Shown piece after piece: positions 52,001 through 60,630 of a stretch of DNA of 64,000 nt. Source of the stretch: Martinezella tropici (lineage in GTDB: Bacteria > Pseudomonadota > Alphaproteobacteria > Rhizobiales > Rhizobiaceae); contig NZ_QMKK01000046.1 of NCBI RefSeq assembly GCF_003287875.1, positions 1 through 64,000 on the forward strand, written 5' to 3'. The notes below the pieces were generated by a model that worked only from the letters and a program-made list of their open reading frames with translations, ran no database searches and was not told the origin of the DNA. A program made the translations under genes and the position numbers. Each line of letters begins with the position of its first letter. Positions within the stretch are counted from its first letter, which is position 1.

Positions 52001-54524
52001 CCGCCTTGACGGGCAGGGTCAGCGAGCGCTCGACGGCGCGGCCGCCGGCTTCCTGCATGCGCACGGTGATATTGGCGTTCAGGAGCTGCGTGGTCGAAGG
52101 CGTGTCGTTGATGGTGACGTTGAAGGTGGTTTTGCCGTTTTCGTCCAGCGCCTGCAGGTCTTCGAGCGGCACCTGCGTGCTCTCGGCCTTGCTGTCGCCG
52201 CCGCTGCTGTCCTCGTCGTCATTGTTGGCGTCTGCCTTGCCGGCACCTTCGTCGGCGAGGCCGAACTGATAGCCCTTGAAGGCATCGCTCTGGCGCGTCG
52301 GCTTCAGCGTCACTTCGCCTTCGAGGTTGAGGCCGGCGGCCGGTGCGCCATAGAGATAGCGTCCGTCGACATTAACAGGCGTCGGCTGGCCGACTTCGAT
52401 CTCCTTGGCGTCGCTCTTCATGTCGAATTCGATGCGATCCGGCACGAAGTCGTCGACGAGGAAGGTCTGCGAGCCGATGGAGGAACCCTTCGGGTCGGTG
52501 TAGATCTTCATCGTCCAAGTGCCGCGCATCGAGGTCTGCTGCAGCGGCAGGTCGACATTATAGCCGCCGAGCTTGCCGCCGTCGGTGACGATGCGGCGAT
52601 CCTCGACGCCATCCGGGCGCAGGAAGACGAAGGTGAGCGGCAGGTTTTCGACCGCAGTCGAGCTGACGTCGCGGGCAAGTGCGGAGGCATGCACGGTCTC
52701 GCCTGCACGGTAGATGCCGCGTTCCGTCCAGGTCAAAAGGTCGATCGCACCAGGCGCGGTTCGGCCTGATACGCCGCGGTCGGAAAGATCGAAGCCGGCG
52801 CGCGTCATGTCGAGGAAGACATAATCCTGATCGCCATTCTCAGCGGTAATGACGGCCGGCGTCATGCCCGCCGTGCCGCGCATCAGGCCGGCGCTGAAGA
52901 CGGCGCGGCCATTGCCGTCGGTCTTGGCGGTCCCGAGGATTTCATTGTTCTTGGCGAGCAGCTGCAGCTGAATGCCGGCAAGCGGCTTGGCGCTGCCGAG
53001 CGACCGGGCAAAGACATTCAAGCCGTCGGTGCCGGCATAGGTGGTGACGCCGATGTCGGAGACGACAAACCATTGCGTCGCCTGCGGGTCCCATTCGTGG
53101 CCGCCGCTCTCCGGTGCAACCGCCGTCAGCACATAGACGCCGGGCTTGCGCTTCGGCAGTGCCTCGTCCACAGGGAAGCTGGTTGCGACTTCCTTGTTGA
53201 GTTCCTGCTTGATCTCGATGGAGCCCTGCCAGACCAGTTCGCCATTGGTGTCCTGGATGGTCTGGGCGCTATAGCTGTCCACCTGCGTCAGAAACTGCGA
53301 ATTGTTGAGAAGCTGGGCGATATTGCGGTCGCCGATGCGGTAGAGCTTGAGATTGGCCGTAGTGGCGTTGACCGAAACGATCGGGATGCCGCGGCGCGCG
53401 GTCGAAGGCAGGACGAAATTGTCGCCAGTGAAGCGCAGCGAAGCCGTGCGATCCTTGACGTAGATGTCGACATTGACCTGCGAGGCGAGGTTTTCATCCA
53501 CCGAGGAGGGCAGGCCGGCGCGCAGCGAAATGCGGTAGTGCTGGCCGAATTCCAGACCTTCGACGCAGATCTGGTTATCCTTGGCATCGACGCCCTTCGG
53601 CGCGGCGCCGTTGAGAGTGACGAAGGGCGTATAGTCGACACCGCTCTTCACCAGCTTTTCGGAGAACTGCACGCAGGCGCGGGGCGATGCATTGTCGTTG
53701 TCGAGCGTATTGCCGGTCACGCGGAAGCCCTGGCGGGCCAGAAGATCGTTATAGGCGGCCTGGACGGCAGCGGAGCTGACGAGATTGAGGCTTGCCTTGT
53801 AGGCGCTGAGCGCCGGACGATAGTTCTGCGCATTCTTCAGCGCTTCGGCGAGTACAGCCAGCGCGTCGGCGCGGCTGCTCGTCGTGCGGGTCAGCTGATA
53901 GCCGTTGAGCGCGGCATAGGCGGCCCGCGTGGCGACAGACGTGTCGTTCGTGATCGTATTGGCGGCGCGCGCCATTTCGATCCACAGATCACCATTGTCG
54001 GGATTGATCGAGAGCGCGCCCTGGAAGGCGTTCAGGGCGTCGTTGACATTGCCTGAGGTCAGCTCGATGCGGCCGAGCGCAATCAGGCTTTCGACGCCCT
54101 GGCCCTTCAGCTCGTTGCCGAGCGTCAGCGTGTTCTTTGCATCGCGCGCGCTCTGGACGAAATTGTCGGAAAGGAAGGAAAGGGCAGGGGCAGCGCCGAT
54201 ATCCGGCTCGCTGGTGGCGGTCGTCTCGACGATCTTGCCGGTGATCGCGCCGGGAAAGCTGTTGAGCTGATTGAAGTCCGACTTCATGAAGCACCACTTC
54301 ACCTTGGGATTGTAGGTGAAGGCCTTGCAGGACTTGTCGCCGATGCAGGAGGCGGAACACTGATCCAGCGTCACATTCTGCTCGGTGCGCAGATCGAAGC
54401 CGAAGTAGTCGCCATCTTTCGTGGTGACCACCTGGCGCTTGACGTCTGCGGCGACCAAAGGGCTCAGAGATGCGAAAGTGGCGAGAAGAAAAGCAGAGAA
54501 GCCGATAAACGCGCGCTTAGACAT
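49002..54524 (-). CDS. Bacterial alpha-2-macroglobulin with N-terminal PAN domain
   Basis: A very large 1840-residue periplasmic protein. A signal peptide (AFIGFSAFLLATFASLSPLV) precedes a PAN/Apple-like domain (about 30-90) with paired cysteines (VTLDQCSASCIGDKSCKAFT). MG-type macroglobulin domains follow and a thioester region with RYPYGCAEQTASSAMPLLYF: the Cys-Ala-Glu-Gln motif has its Cys at 1389. Such proteins trap proteases with the reactive thioester. The ATG at 54524 is chosen since GGGGGG lies 5 bases upstream. It is the first gene of the two-gene operon with pbpC, so proteases that enter the periplasm could be captured near repair synthesis. Confidence 0.93.
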   Translation of the reverse strand: MSKRAFIGFSAFLLATFASLSPLVAADVKRQVVTTKDGDYFGFDLRTEQNVTLDQCSASCIGDKSCKAFTYNPKVKWCFMKSDFNQLNSFPGAITGKIVETTATSEPDIGAAPALSFLSDNFVQSARDAKNTLTLGNELKGQGVESLIALGRIELTSGNVNDALNAFQGALSINPDNGDLWIEMARAANTITNDTSVATRAAYAALNGYQLTRTTSSRADALAVLAEALKNAQNYRPALSAYKASLNLVSSAAVQAAYNDLLARQGFRVTGNTLDNDNASPRACVQFSEKLVKSGVDYTPFVTLNGAAPKGVDAKDNQICVEGLEFGQHYRISLRAGLPSSVDENLASQVNVDIYVKDRTASLRFTGDNFVLPSTARRGIPIVSVNATTANLKLYRIGDRNIAQLLNNSQFLTQVDSYSAQTIQDTNGELVWQGSIEIKQELNKEVATSFPVDEALPKRKPGVYVLTAVAPESGGHEWDPQATQWFVVSDIGVTTYAGTDGLNVFARSLGSAKPLAGIQLQLLAKNNEILGTAKTDGNGRAVFSAGLMRGTAGMTPAVITAENGDQDYVFLDMTRAGFDLSDRGVSGRTAPGAIDLLTWTERGIYRAGETVHASALARDVSSTAVENLPLTFVFLRPDGVEDRRIVTDGGKLGGYNVDLPLQQTSMRGTWTMKIYTDPKGSSIGSQTFLVDDFVPDRIEFDMKSDAKEIEVGQPTPVNVDGRYLYGAPAAGLNLEGEVTLKPTRQSDAFKGYQFGLADEGAGKADANNDDEDSSGGDSKAESTQVPLEDLQALDENGKTTFNVTINDTPSTTQLLNANITVRMQEAGGRAVERSLTLPVKADGPRIGIKPEFDGDLGENSVGNFHVIVVDANGQKQAMQGLTWKLLSVERNYQWYRDGSSWKFEPIMSTKQVAVGTVNTTTDGAAISMPVTWGRYRLEVSTADANGPESSVEFNAGWYVASTSTETPDALEIALDKESYHVGDTAKLKVTSRYAGQLMVTAGSETLISVTNADIGATGGEVDVPVTADWGAGTYLTATLFRPGDAQESRMPMRAIGIKWAPVDPGERKLQIKLDAPQKTLPRQPLDIGLQVAGAGANEDAYVTIAAVDVGILNLTRYQPPAPDDWYYGQRQLGLEIRDIYGRLIDGSLGATGKLRTGGDGGQAALQASPPKEKLIAFFSGPIKLDANGKANVSFDIPQFNGTARLMAVAWSKAGVGHATQDVIIRDPVVVTASLPKFLAPGDKANLRLDVANTDAPAGEYTLAVTGNNAVTVDASANQQKIKLETGGKYAITLPLTGGQPGDGTVSIKLSNASGMSLDQSVDIPVRPSQLPVTERRVIALAPGKSLTVNADLLADSVLPGASVSVNVSRSSAFDVPALLMSLSRYPYGCAEQTASSAMPLLYFSDMAVKNGLADDAEIQKRVQDSIYRELSYQSSTGSFGLWSPGSGDLWLDAYVMDFLTRAREQKYNVPDQAMVQGLENLQNALSANTNVKDNGNEIAYALYVLARNKKASISDLRYYADTMLNDFPTPLSKAHLAAALALYGDAQRSRNIFVDSLQMSQKAAVTKVSFVRSDYGSSLRDGAAVLALAAESRPVPPIIPELASVVAKDWQSRKYTSTQEQTWMLLAARALQNGDDGLTLDVNGAAHSGTYMAQMSGDALMGHPLTVTNTTRQPLSAAVTTVAAPVAQLPAGGNGFKIERKYYTLDGEEANVSQAQQNERYVVVLHVTEDNDWPQRILVTDLLPAGFEIDNPSIVNSAQLSNFDWLSDIQPAHVEFRNDRFVAAFDQGSGADRDMTFAYVVRAVTPGVYDHPAASVEDMYRPQFSARTAMGRMEVLGAQQ

Positions 54525-54722
54525 AAGTCCCCCCAACGCTGCCCGTTTTTGATGGCCGCAATCTTCAAATTTCGCACCCGTTTGTCAACCGAGCGTGGAG
54601 CTTTCGAACGAGCTTCGCGTCCATGACGATCAATCTAGGAATTTGAAAAAGCCTGCAATTCAGGCGATTCGCATGTTCGCCCACCCTCTCTGCGATGCTT
54701 CACTTTTCTTTTCGGTCCCAAA

Positions 54723-54751
54723 AAGACACCGGCCTTTGCGGCCGATGTCTT
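54723..54751 (-). terminator. Terminator after the aldo-keto reductase gene
   Basis: AAGACACCGGCC and GGCCGATGTCTT (54723-54734, 54740-54751) form a 12-base stem with one mismatch and a 5-base loop. On the minus strand it is followed by TTTTTGGG. It lies 28 bases after the reductase stop, separating it from the alpha-2-macroglobulin gene. Confidence 0.85.
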
Positions 54752-54779
54752 CGCGTGGGCAGAAGGAGCAGCCCGTTTG

Positions 54780-55775
54780 TCATATATTCGTCATGGCCAG
54801 GGAGGCATCGGTGTATCGTTTGCCGGCGACCGTTTCGGGCGAGATGATGCCACCAAGTTCCTTCAACTCCTGCAGCGATAGCGCGATATCGGCCGCCGCG
54901 GCGTTCTGCTCGAGATGGTGCAGCTTGCGTGCGCCGGGGATCGGTACGATATCGTCGCCCTGATGCAGCACCCATGCGAGCGCCAGTTGGGCCGCCGTGA
55001 CGTTCTTTTCTTCGGCAAGAGCTTGAAGCCTTGCGACCAGGGCGGCGTTGGCATCGAAATTCTTACTCTGGAAGCGTGGCAGCGAGCGGCGGAAATCGTC
55101 GTCGGCGAGATCCTCCGTCTTGTGGATCGCTCCGGTCAGGAAGCCGCGGCCAAGCGGGCTGTAGGGCACGAAGCCGATGCCGAGTTCGCGGCAGGTGGCG
55201 AGCACGTCTTCCTCGGGATCGCGGCTCCAGAGCGAATATTCGCTCTGCACTGCAGCGATCGGATGTACCGCATGGGCGCGGCGGATGGTGGCAGAGCCGG
55301 CTTCGGATAGGCCGAGCGTGCGCACCTTGCCCTCTTTCACAAGCCCCGCCATGGCGCCGACCGTATCTTCGATCGGCACATTCGGGTCGACGCGATGCTG
55401 GTAGAAGAGGTCGATGACATCCGTGCCAAGTCGCTTGAGGGAAGCTTCGGCGACTTCCTTGACATGCTCGGGCCGGCTGTCGACGCCGATCATCGCCGCC
55501 GGGCCACTTTTCGTGAGATCGAGCTTGAAACCGAATTTGGTGGCGATGACAATGCGGTCACGCACGGACTTCAGCGTGCGGCCGAGCAGCTCTTCATTGG
55601 TGAAGGGGCCGTAGACCTCGGCGGTGTCGAAAAAGGTGACGCCGAGATCGACGGCGCGATGGAGCGTCTTGAGGGATTCGGTCTCGTCGGTGGCGCCATA
55701 GGCAAAGCTCATGCCCATGCAGCCCAGTCCAACGGCGGAAACGGTGAGATCCTTACCTAGCCTGCGGGTTTTCAT
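54780..55775 (-). CDS. Aldo/keto reductase
   Basis: A 331-residue NADPH-dependent reductase. VSAVGLGCMGMSFAYGATDE opens the barrel. The catalytic Asp and Tyr lie in TFFDTAEVYGPFTNEELLG, the Lys in IVIATKFGF and the His in LFYQHRVDPNVPIED. The NADP loop is near IPGARKLHHLEQN. It is divergent from a LysR gene across a 131-base region, the usual sign that the LysR protein controls it. The substrate is unknown. Confidence 0.9.
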   Translation of the reverse strand: MKTRRLGKDLTVSAVGLGCMGMSFAYGATDETESLKTLHRAVDLGVTFFDTAEVYGPFTNEELLGRTLKSVRDRIVIATKFGFKLDLTKSGPAAMIGVDSRPEHVKEVAEASLKRLGTDVIDLFYQHRVDPNVPIEDTVGAMAGLVKEGKVRTLGLSEAGSATIRRAHAVHPIAAVQSEYSLWSRDPEEDVLATCRELGIGFVPYSPLGRGFLTGAIHKTEDLADDDFRRSLPRFQSKNFDANAALVARLQALAEEKNVTAAQLALAWVLHQGDDIVPIPGARKLHHLEQNAAAADIALSLQELKELGGIISPETVAGKRYTDASLAMTNI

Positions 55776-55906
55776 GATGTATTCCTTCTTGAGACGTATG
55801 GGAGCGACAGGGGCTCGTGTCCGCTGCCTACGAGTTCAAGTTAGGGTTCCGGACAATGAATGAAAATCCATGCAAATCCTTACAGGTTGTTCTATAATTT
55901 AGATCA

Positions 55907-56800
55907 ATGAACAGAACACACCTCTCTCAGCTTGCGGTTTTTGCCGCCGTCGCCGCCCATCGCAGCTTCCGTGCTGCCGGCAAGGAATTGTCGATCGCGC
56001 CATCGGCAGTCAGCCACGCCGTGTCCAGCCTTGAGGAAAGCCTCGGCGTGCGGCTGCTTGCCCGCACCACGCGCAGCGTGCTGCCGACTGAGGAGGGGCA
56101 GGCGCTATTGCAAAGGCTGGGGCCGGCACTGGAGGAAATCGATATCGCGCTGGAGGACACGCTTGCGACCCGCGGCCGTCCCGCGGGGACGCTGCGCATC
56201 ACCGCCCCTCGCTTCGCTTCCGATCTGCTGATGGCCCCGCGTATCGGTGATTTCCTCAATACCTATCCCGATATCACGCTCGAAATCGCCAACGAGGACG
56301 GCTTCAGCAATATCGTCAAGGAAGGCTATGATGCCGGCATCCGGCTGGCGGAAAGCATCGAAGGCGACATGATCGCGGTGAAGATCTCGCCGGATATACG
56401 CACAGTCATTGCGGGGTCGCCTGCCTATTTCGAGAAGCATCCGAAGCCGCTGCATCCGCGCGATCTCGTCCATCATCGCTGCATCAAGCGGCGATTTACC
56501 GATGGCTCGATTTATCGCTGGGAGTTCGAGAAGGATGGGCGCGAGCTGGTCGTTGCCGTTGACGGTCCCCTGATCGTGATCGAGGATCGGCTCGGCGTTT
56601 TGGCTGCCCTCAATGGCGCCGGCCTTGCCTATCTCTTCGATATTCGCGTGCAGCAGGAACTGGCCGAAGGCAAGCTCATCCGCGTGCTCGAAGACTGGTG
56701 TCCGCCCTATCCGGGCTTTTGCATCTATTATCCGAGCCGCCGCCAGATGCGCCCGGCGCTCAGAGCCTTCATTGATTTCTTCAAATATACCGGGCCTTAA
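55907..56800 (+). CDS. LysR-family transcriptional regulator
   Basis: A 297-residue regulator. The winged HTH is at residues 5-62: LSQLAVFAAVAAHRSFRAAG, then KELSIAPSAVSHAVSSLEES and LGVRLLARTTRSVLPTEEG. The effector domain follows (about 90-295) with RPAGTLRITAPRFASDLLMA. This arrangement (DNA contact next to the divergent aldo/keto reductase gene) suggests it regulates that reductase. The effector cannot be read from sequence. The intergenic region includes TTCTATAATTTAGATC just before its start. Confidence 0.92.
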   Translation: MNRTHLSQLAVFAAVAAHRSFRAAGKELSIAPSAVSHAVSSLEESLGVRLLARTTRSVLPTEEGQALLQRLGPALEEIDIALEDTLATRGRPAGTLRITAPRFASDLLMAPRIGDFLNTYPDITLEIANEDGFSNIVKEGYDAGIRLAESIEGDMIAVKISPDIRTVIAGSPAYFEKHPKPLHPRDLVHHRCIKRRFTDGSIYRWEFEKDGRELVVAVDGPLIVIEDRLGVLAALNGAGLAYLFDIRVQQELAEGKLIRVLEDWCPPYPGFCIYYPSRRQMRPALRAFIDFFKYTGP

Positions 56801-56801
56801 A

Positions 56802-56845
56802 GCGATTTCAGGAAAAGTGCGCAGCGGTTTTTCGTCCGGAATCGC
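56802..56845. repeat. Short palindromic intergenic repeat, copy C
   Basis: GCGATTTCAGGAAAAGTGCG, then CAGCGGTTTTTCGTCCGGAA and TCGC is a copy of the family at 27505, 41709 and 61956. It starts immediately after the LysR stop codon and could act in its 3' end. Confidence 0.8.
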
Positions 56846-56945
56846 GCAAAGTAAGGGAACGAAGCGACTGCTGACAGAAATCGGGTGGCGGTGATGCCAA
56901 AACTCGTCTCGATTGACCGAATGGTTTCAGGAAGGGATAGCAACG

Positions 56946-57563
56946 ATGAGAAAACCGGGATCGATGAAGGGGCTTGAGGATCTCGGCCGTGTCAGGCTGT
57001 CGAAGAACTTCTTCTTTCGCGATTTCCTGCATTCGGAAATCGCGGATTTCTATCGCATCCCCAACATTCCGGAAGACCCGGATCTGGCGATCGAGACGGG
57101 CCGCAAGCTCTGCGAGGAATTGCTGGAGCCGCTGGAGGCGACATTTGGCCGGCTACATATCCGCTCCGGCTACCGTTCGCCCGAAGTCAACGCCTTCGGC
57201 AACAGGAATGGGTTGAACTGCTCGACCAATCCCCATACCGCCGCGCACCACATCTGGGATATGCGCGATCTCGACGGCTGCATGGGCGCGGCCGTCTGCA
57301 TCGTCGTGCCTTGGCTGATCGATCATCACAGTCATGAGGGCGATTGGCAGAGGCTCGCCTGGTGGATCCACGACCATCTACCCTATGCATCGCTCTGCTT
57401 CTTCCCGAAGCTCTGGGCTTTCAACATCCAGTGGCACGAGCGACCCAAGCGGACCATTCAGAGCTTTGTCAGCCCGCGCGGCATGCTGACCAAGCCGGGC
57501 ATGGCCAACTGGGAGGGCGACCATTCCGCCCATTACGAAGGCTTTCCGAAGCTTAGAAGCTGA
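56946..57563 (+). CDS. Peptidase M15-like (D-Ala-D-Ala carboxypeptidase-type fold) protein
   Basis: A 205-residue soluble protein. LHIRSGYRSPEVNAFGN is the SGYRS motif of the M15/VanY-like fold, and the later HTAAHHIWDMRD is in the place of the usual SxHxxGxAxD metal motif. VPWLIDHHSHEGDWQRLAWW follows. It may be a zinc-dependent peptidase on cell-wall peptides or an inactive relative. ATG at 56946 has AAGGGA upstream. Its end overlaps the converging GNAT gene's stop by 11 bases. Confidence 0.7.
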   Translation: MRKPGSMKGLEDLGRVRLSKNFFFRDFLHSEIADFYRIPNIPEDPDLAIETGRKLCEELLEPLEATFGRLHIRSGYRSPEVNAFGNRNGLNCSTNPHTAAHHIWDMRDLDGCMGAAVCIVVPWLIDHHSHEGDWQRLAWWIHDHLPYASLCFFPKLWAFNIQWHERPKRTIQSFVSPRGMLTKPGMANWEGDHSAHYEGFPKLRS

Positions 57564-57996
57564 TGCGGTAGCGAATATGCCCGTCGCTCTCGACATAGCT
57601 GTCGTAAAGCTTGCGGGCGGTCGTATTGCCTTCTTCCGTGTGCCAATAGAGCCGCGCCCAGCCGTTTTTCTTGCAGAGCGCGACGAGATCGTCGAGCAGC
57701 GCCCGGCCGACGCCGTGGCCTCTGGCACTTTCATCGACGAACAGGTCTTCCAGATAGCAGTCGGGCGCGCGCACCCATGTGCCCTCATGCGTGAGGCTGA
57801 GGGTAAAGCCCTTCACTTCGCCATCGACCTCGGCCACGCGCATGAAGATCGCCGACGCCGGATCGAAGACCCGGCGCCACGTCGCATCGGTGATGTCTGG
57901 CGCGACGCTGACGCCGTAGAAGGCCAGATAGCCGTCCCACAGCGCACGCCAGCGCGCTTCGTCGTCAGGTCTGGCGTCTCGGATCGTCACGGTCAT
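57553..57996 (-). CDS. GNAT family N-acetyltransferase
   Basis: A 147-residue acetyltransferase. DCYLEDLFVDESARGHGVGR then ALLDDLVALCKKNG is the acetyl-CoA motif, and LYWHTEEGNTTARKLYDSYV is the usual late motif. The acceptor is unknown. It is followed on the minus strand downstream of an aldo/keto reductase with a 14-base gap, so both may be co-transcribed. Confidence 0.88.
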   Translation of the reverse strand: MTVTIRDARPDDEARWRALWDGYLAFYGVSVAPDITDATWRRVFDPASAIFMRVAEVDGEVKGFTLSLTHEGTWVRAPDCYLEDLFVDESARGHGVGRALLDDLVALCKKNGWARLYWHTEEGNTTARKLYDSYVESDGHIRYRISF

Positions 57997-58010
57997 CGGC
58001 CAGCCTCCGT

Positions 58011-58961
58011 TTACTTGCCGGCTTCGTCAAGCAGGCGCATGGCATCATCGGAAAGCGAGAGCTTCGCCGAATTGATGAGCGCGTCAAGCTGACTGAGGCT
58101 AGTGGCGCTGGCGATCGGAGCGGTGACGCCGCGTTTGCGCAAGAGCCAGGCAAGCGCGATCTCGGCGGGCTTGGCGCCGGTTTCAGCCGCGATCTTGTCG
58201 AGCGCTGCGAGAATCCGCAGGCCCTTGTCGTCGAGATAGGCGGCAACCCGATTCTCGCGTGCCCGTCCCTCCGTATCCGCCTTGGTGCGGTACTTGCCGG
58301 TCAGGAAGCCGGCCGCAAGGCTGAAATAGGTGATGACGCCGATCTCTTCCTTGAGGCAGAGATCCGCCAGCGGTCCTTCGAAACTGTCACGAGCGTAGAG
58401 ATTATATTCGGGCTGCAGCACGTCGTAGCGCGGCAGGCCGGCCTTTGCAGCAGCACTGAGCGAAGCCTGGAGCTGCGTTGCATCAAGGTTCGAGCAGCCG
58501 ACATGGCGGATCTTGCCCTGTTCCTTCAGCTTGGCATAGGCGGCGAGCGACTCCTCATGCGGCGTCTCGGGGTCCGGCCAGTGCGAGAGATAAAGGTCGA
58601 TGTGATCGGTCTGCAGCCGCTTCAGCGAAGCCTCGGCGGCCTCGATGATATAGCCGGCCTTGAGGCCCTTCTTGCCTGGCCCCATCTCCGATCCGACCTT
58701 GGTGATGATGATGGCCTTGTCGCGCGAAACGCGGCCCTGCTTCAGCCACTTGCCGATGATCTCCTCGGAATCGCCGCCCTTATTGCCCGGAACCCAGCGG
58801 GAATAGACGTCGGCCGTGTCGATCGTGTTGAAGCCGGCGTCGAAGAAGGCGTCGAGCAGTGCATAGGAGGTTTTCTCATCGGCCGTCCAGCCGAACACGT
58901 TGCCGCCGAAAACGATGGGGGCGACAAACAGATCGGTTCGTCCAAGCTTGCGCGTGTCCAT
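58011..58961 (-). CDS. Aldo/keto reductase
   Basis: A 316-residue reductase. MDTRKLGRTDLFVAPIVFGG begins it; the catalytic residues lie in NTIDTADVYSRWVPG, IIITKVGSEMGPG and LYLSHWPDPETPHEE. The NADP-binding end contains APIASATSLSQLDALI. ATG at 58961 has GGAG upstream; a longer start at 59021 is possible. It precedes the GNAT gene by 14 bases. The window's two aldo/keto reductases differ clearly from each other in sequence. Confidence 0.9.
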   Translation of the reverse strand: MDTRKLGRTDLFVAPIVFGGNVFGWTADEKTSYALLDAFFDAGFNTIDTADVYSRWVPGNKGGDSEEIIGKWLKQGRVSRDKAIIITKVGSEMGPGKKGLKAGYIIEAAEASLKRLQTDHIDLYLSHWPDPETPHEESLAAYAKLKEQGKIRHVGCSNLDATQLQASLSAAAKAGLPRYDVLQPEYNLYARDSFEGPLADLCLKEEIGVITYFSLAAGFLTGKYRTKADTEGRARENRVAAYLDDKGLRILAALDKIAAETGAKPAEIALAWLLRKRGVTAPIASATSLSQLDALINSAKLSLSDDAMRLLDEAGK

Positions 58962-59065
58962 GCTATTTCTCCAGGTCATTTGAAAGATAGACCGGCGAGC
59001 GGACGCCGGAGGAAGGGACAAGGCAGGCTATCGGCCTTTCGCGGCGAAGACCACACACAATTTCT

Positions 59066-60064
59066 TTATTCCGCCGTTGAGCGCCGATAGTGGCTGGGCG
59101 GCAGCGCGTTGTATTTCGACCAGACGCGCCGCATATGCCGCGGCGAGGCGAAGCCGGATTTTTCCGCCACGCGCTCCATATCCAGCCGCGAATTGGCAAG
59201 CACGTCGCGCGCCAGCGTCACGCGCATCAGATTGACATAGGCCGTCACCGACAGGCCGGCATGCTCCTGGAACAGCCGCGAAATATGTCGTGCACTCATT
59301 GCGCCGATGCCGGCAAGCTCGGCAAGCGACCAGCCATGGGCCGGATCGGCCATGATCGCATCCTGAACGCGATGGATGGCAGGGTGAACATGGTTGCGGC
59401 CGCTGAGCCAGGGCGAAAGCTGCGGCTCGGCGCCGGTCCTGCGCATATAGACGACCATGTGCCGGGCAATGGTCAGAGCGGTCATCGGTGAAGTCAGCTT
59501 GGAGGCGAGGTGCAGCATCAGGTCGGTGCCTGTGGTGATGCCGGCGCTCGAATAGCGATCGCGGTCTTCGACGTAGAGCCGGTTGTCGAGAACCCTGGCC
59601 GTCGGAGCAAATTCCCTGACTTCGTCGAGACAGGCGGCATGTGTGGTGCAGGCATAGCCGTCCATCAGCCCGGCGCGGGCGGCGAGCACGGCTCCGGAGC
59701 AGATGGTGACGAGGGTGATGCCCGGACGGATCGCCCCGTTCAGCCAGGTCGCGAGCGTGGCGAGTTCCGGCTCTATATCCTCGGCATCGTCGGGCGGCGT
59801 GACGCTGCCGGACAGGATGACATAGGCGCCATCGGGAATGTGATCCGGCAATGGTTTGAGATCGGCAAGCGTCAGCCCGACCGAAGTCGTCTGCGATGGC
59901 TGGGCAGCGATGAATTGATAGTCGAACAGGACGTCGTCCTGTTCGATATTGGCACGGCGCAGCACCTCCACCGGTCCGGCTACGTCCATCAGCAGCGTAT
60001 AGGGCGGCAGGAGGACGTAGACGGGAATGATCCGCCGATGGAGGTGGCGGTCGCTTTGGGTCAT
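59066..60064 (-). CDS. GlxA-family transcriptional regulator (DJ-1/PfpI plus AraC HTH)
   Basis: A 332-residue regulator. The N-terminal DJ-1/PfpI-like domain (about 12-185) has YVLLPPYTLLMDVAGPVEVL and VTICSGAVLAARAGLMDGY with the elbow Cys. The C-terminal AraC HTH (about 230-328) has WSLAELAGIGAMSARHISRL and SGFASPRHMRRVWSKYNALP. Its start overlaps the isochorismatase stop by 4 bases (ATGA), giving coupled translation. It likely senses a small molecule handled by that hydrolase. Confidence 0.9.
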   Translation of the reverse strand: MTQSDRHLHRRIIPVYVLLPPYTLLMDVAGPVEVLRRANIEQDDVLFDYQFIAAQPSQTTSVGLTLADLKPLPDHIPDGAYVILSGSVTPPDDAEDIEPELATLATWLNGAIRPGITLVTICSGAVLAARAGLMDGYACTTHAACLDEVREFAPTARVLDNRLYVEDRDRYSSAGITTGTDLMLHLASKLTSPMTALTIARHMVVYMRRTGAEPQLSPWLSGRNHVHPAIHRVQDAIMADPAHGWSLAELAGIGAMSARHISRLFQEHAGLSVTAYVNLMRVTLARDVLANSRLDMERVAEKSGFASPRHMRRVWSKYNALPPSHYRRSTAE

Positions 60065-60630
60065 GCGGCATTCCGGATCGTTGCATCGGCGAGCGCCTCT
60101 TCGACCGTTGCGATACGGGCGAAACGGCCCGATAGCACCAGCTCGCTGCGCTTCTTGATATCGTCGGCGCTGAAGACCGTGCCCGAGGCATGCGTCATCG
60201 GAAAGGTCAGCGTCGCCTCGGTGACATAGTCGACCTCATAGCCGAGATCGGAGGCGTGCCGGGTCGTCGTCTCGCAGCACTGCTCGGTACGGATACCCGA
60301 GACGATCACCTTGCGGATGCCGTTTGCCACCAGCCAGACATCGAGGCCGGAGCCGACGAGTGCCGAATGGCGGCGTTTGTGGAAGACGGCATCGGCCTCG
60401 AGCGAGATCTCATCGAGCTTGCGCACATAGCCGCTGTTCAGGCTGAAATGCGCGTCGTTATCCTCGACATGGAAAATCTGGACGATGGGAATGCCTTTCG
60501 CCTTGGCGCCATTGATCAGCGCCTGCAGGCGGTCGGTAAAGACCGGCAGGTCGTCCGTTCTCCAATAGGGACGCTGGCGAAAGGATTCCTGGACATCGAT
60601 GACGAGCAGTGCGGTATCCGCATGGGACAT
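60061..60630 (-). CDS. Isochorismatase-family cysteine hydrolase
   Basis: A 189-residue protein. TALLVIDVQESFRQRPYW gives the Asp of the triad, HKRRHSALVGSGLDVWLVAN the Lys region, and VSGIRTEQCCETTTRHASDL the nucleophilic Cys. Members include nicotinamidase and carbamoylsarcosine amidase types; the substrate is unknown. ATG at 60630 follows AGGAGA by 7 bases. It is the first gene of the operon with the GlxA regulator. Confidence 0.88.
   Translation of the reverse strand: MSHADTALLVIDVQESFRQRPYWRTDDLPVFTDRLQALINGAKAKGIPIVQIFHVEDNDAHFSLNSGYVRKLDEISLEADAVFHKRRHSALVGSGLDVWLVANGIRKVIVSGIRTEQCCETTTRHASDLGYEVDYVTEATLTFPMTHASGTVFSADDIKKRSELVLSGRFARIATVEEALADATIRNAA

Noticed and set aside
59028..60191. 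A longer minus-strand frame (387 codons) in the GlxA/isochorismatase region
   Set aside because: Its translation has no domain, while the other frame there gives DJ-1/PfpI and AraC HTH motifs.
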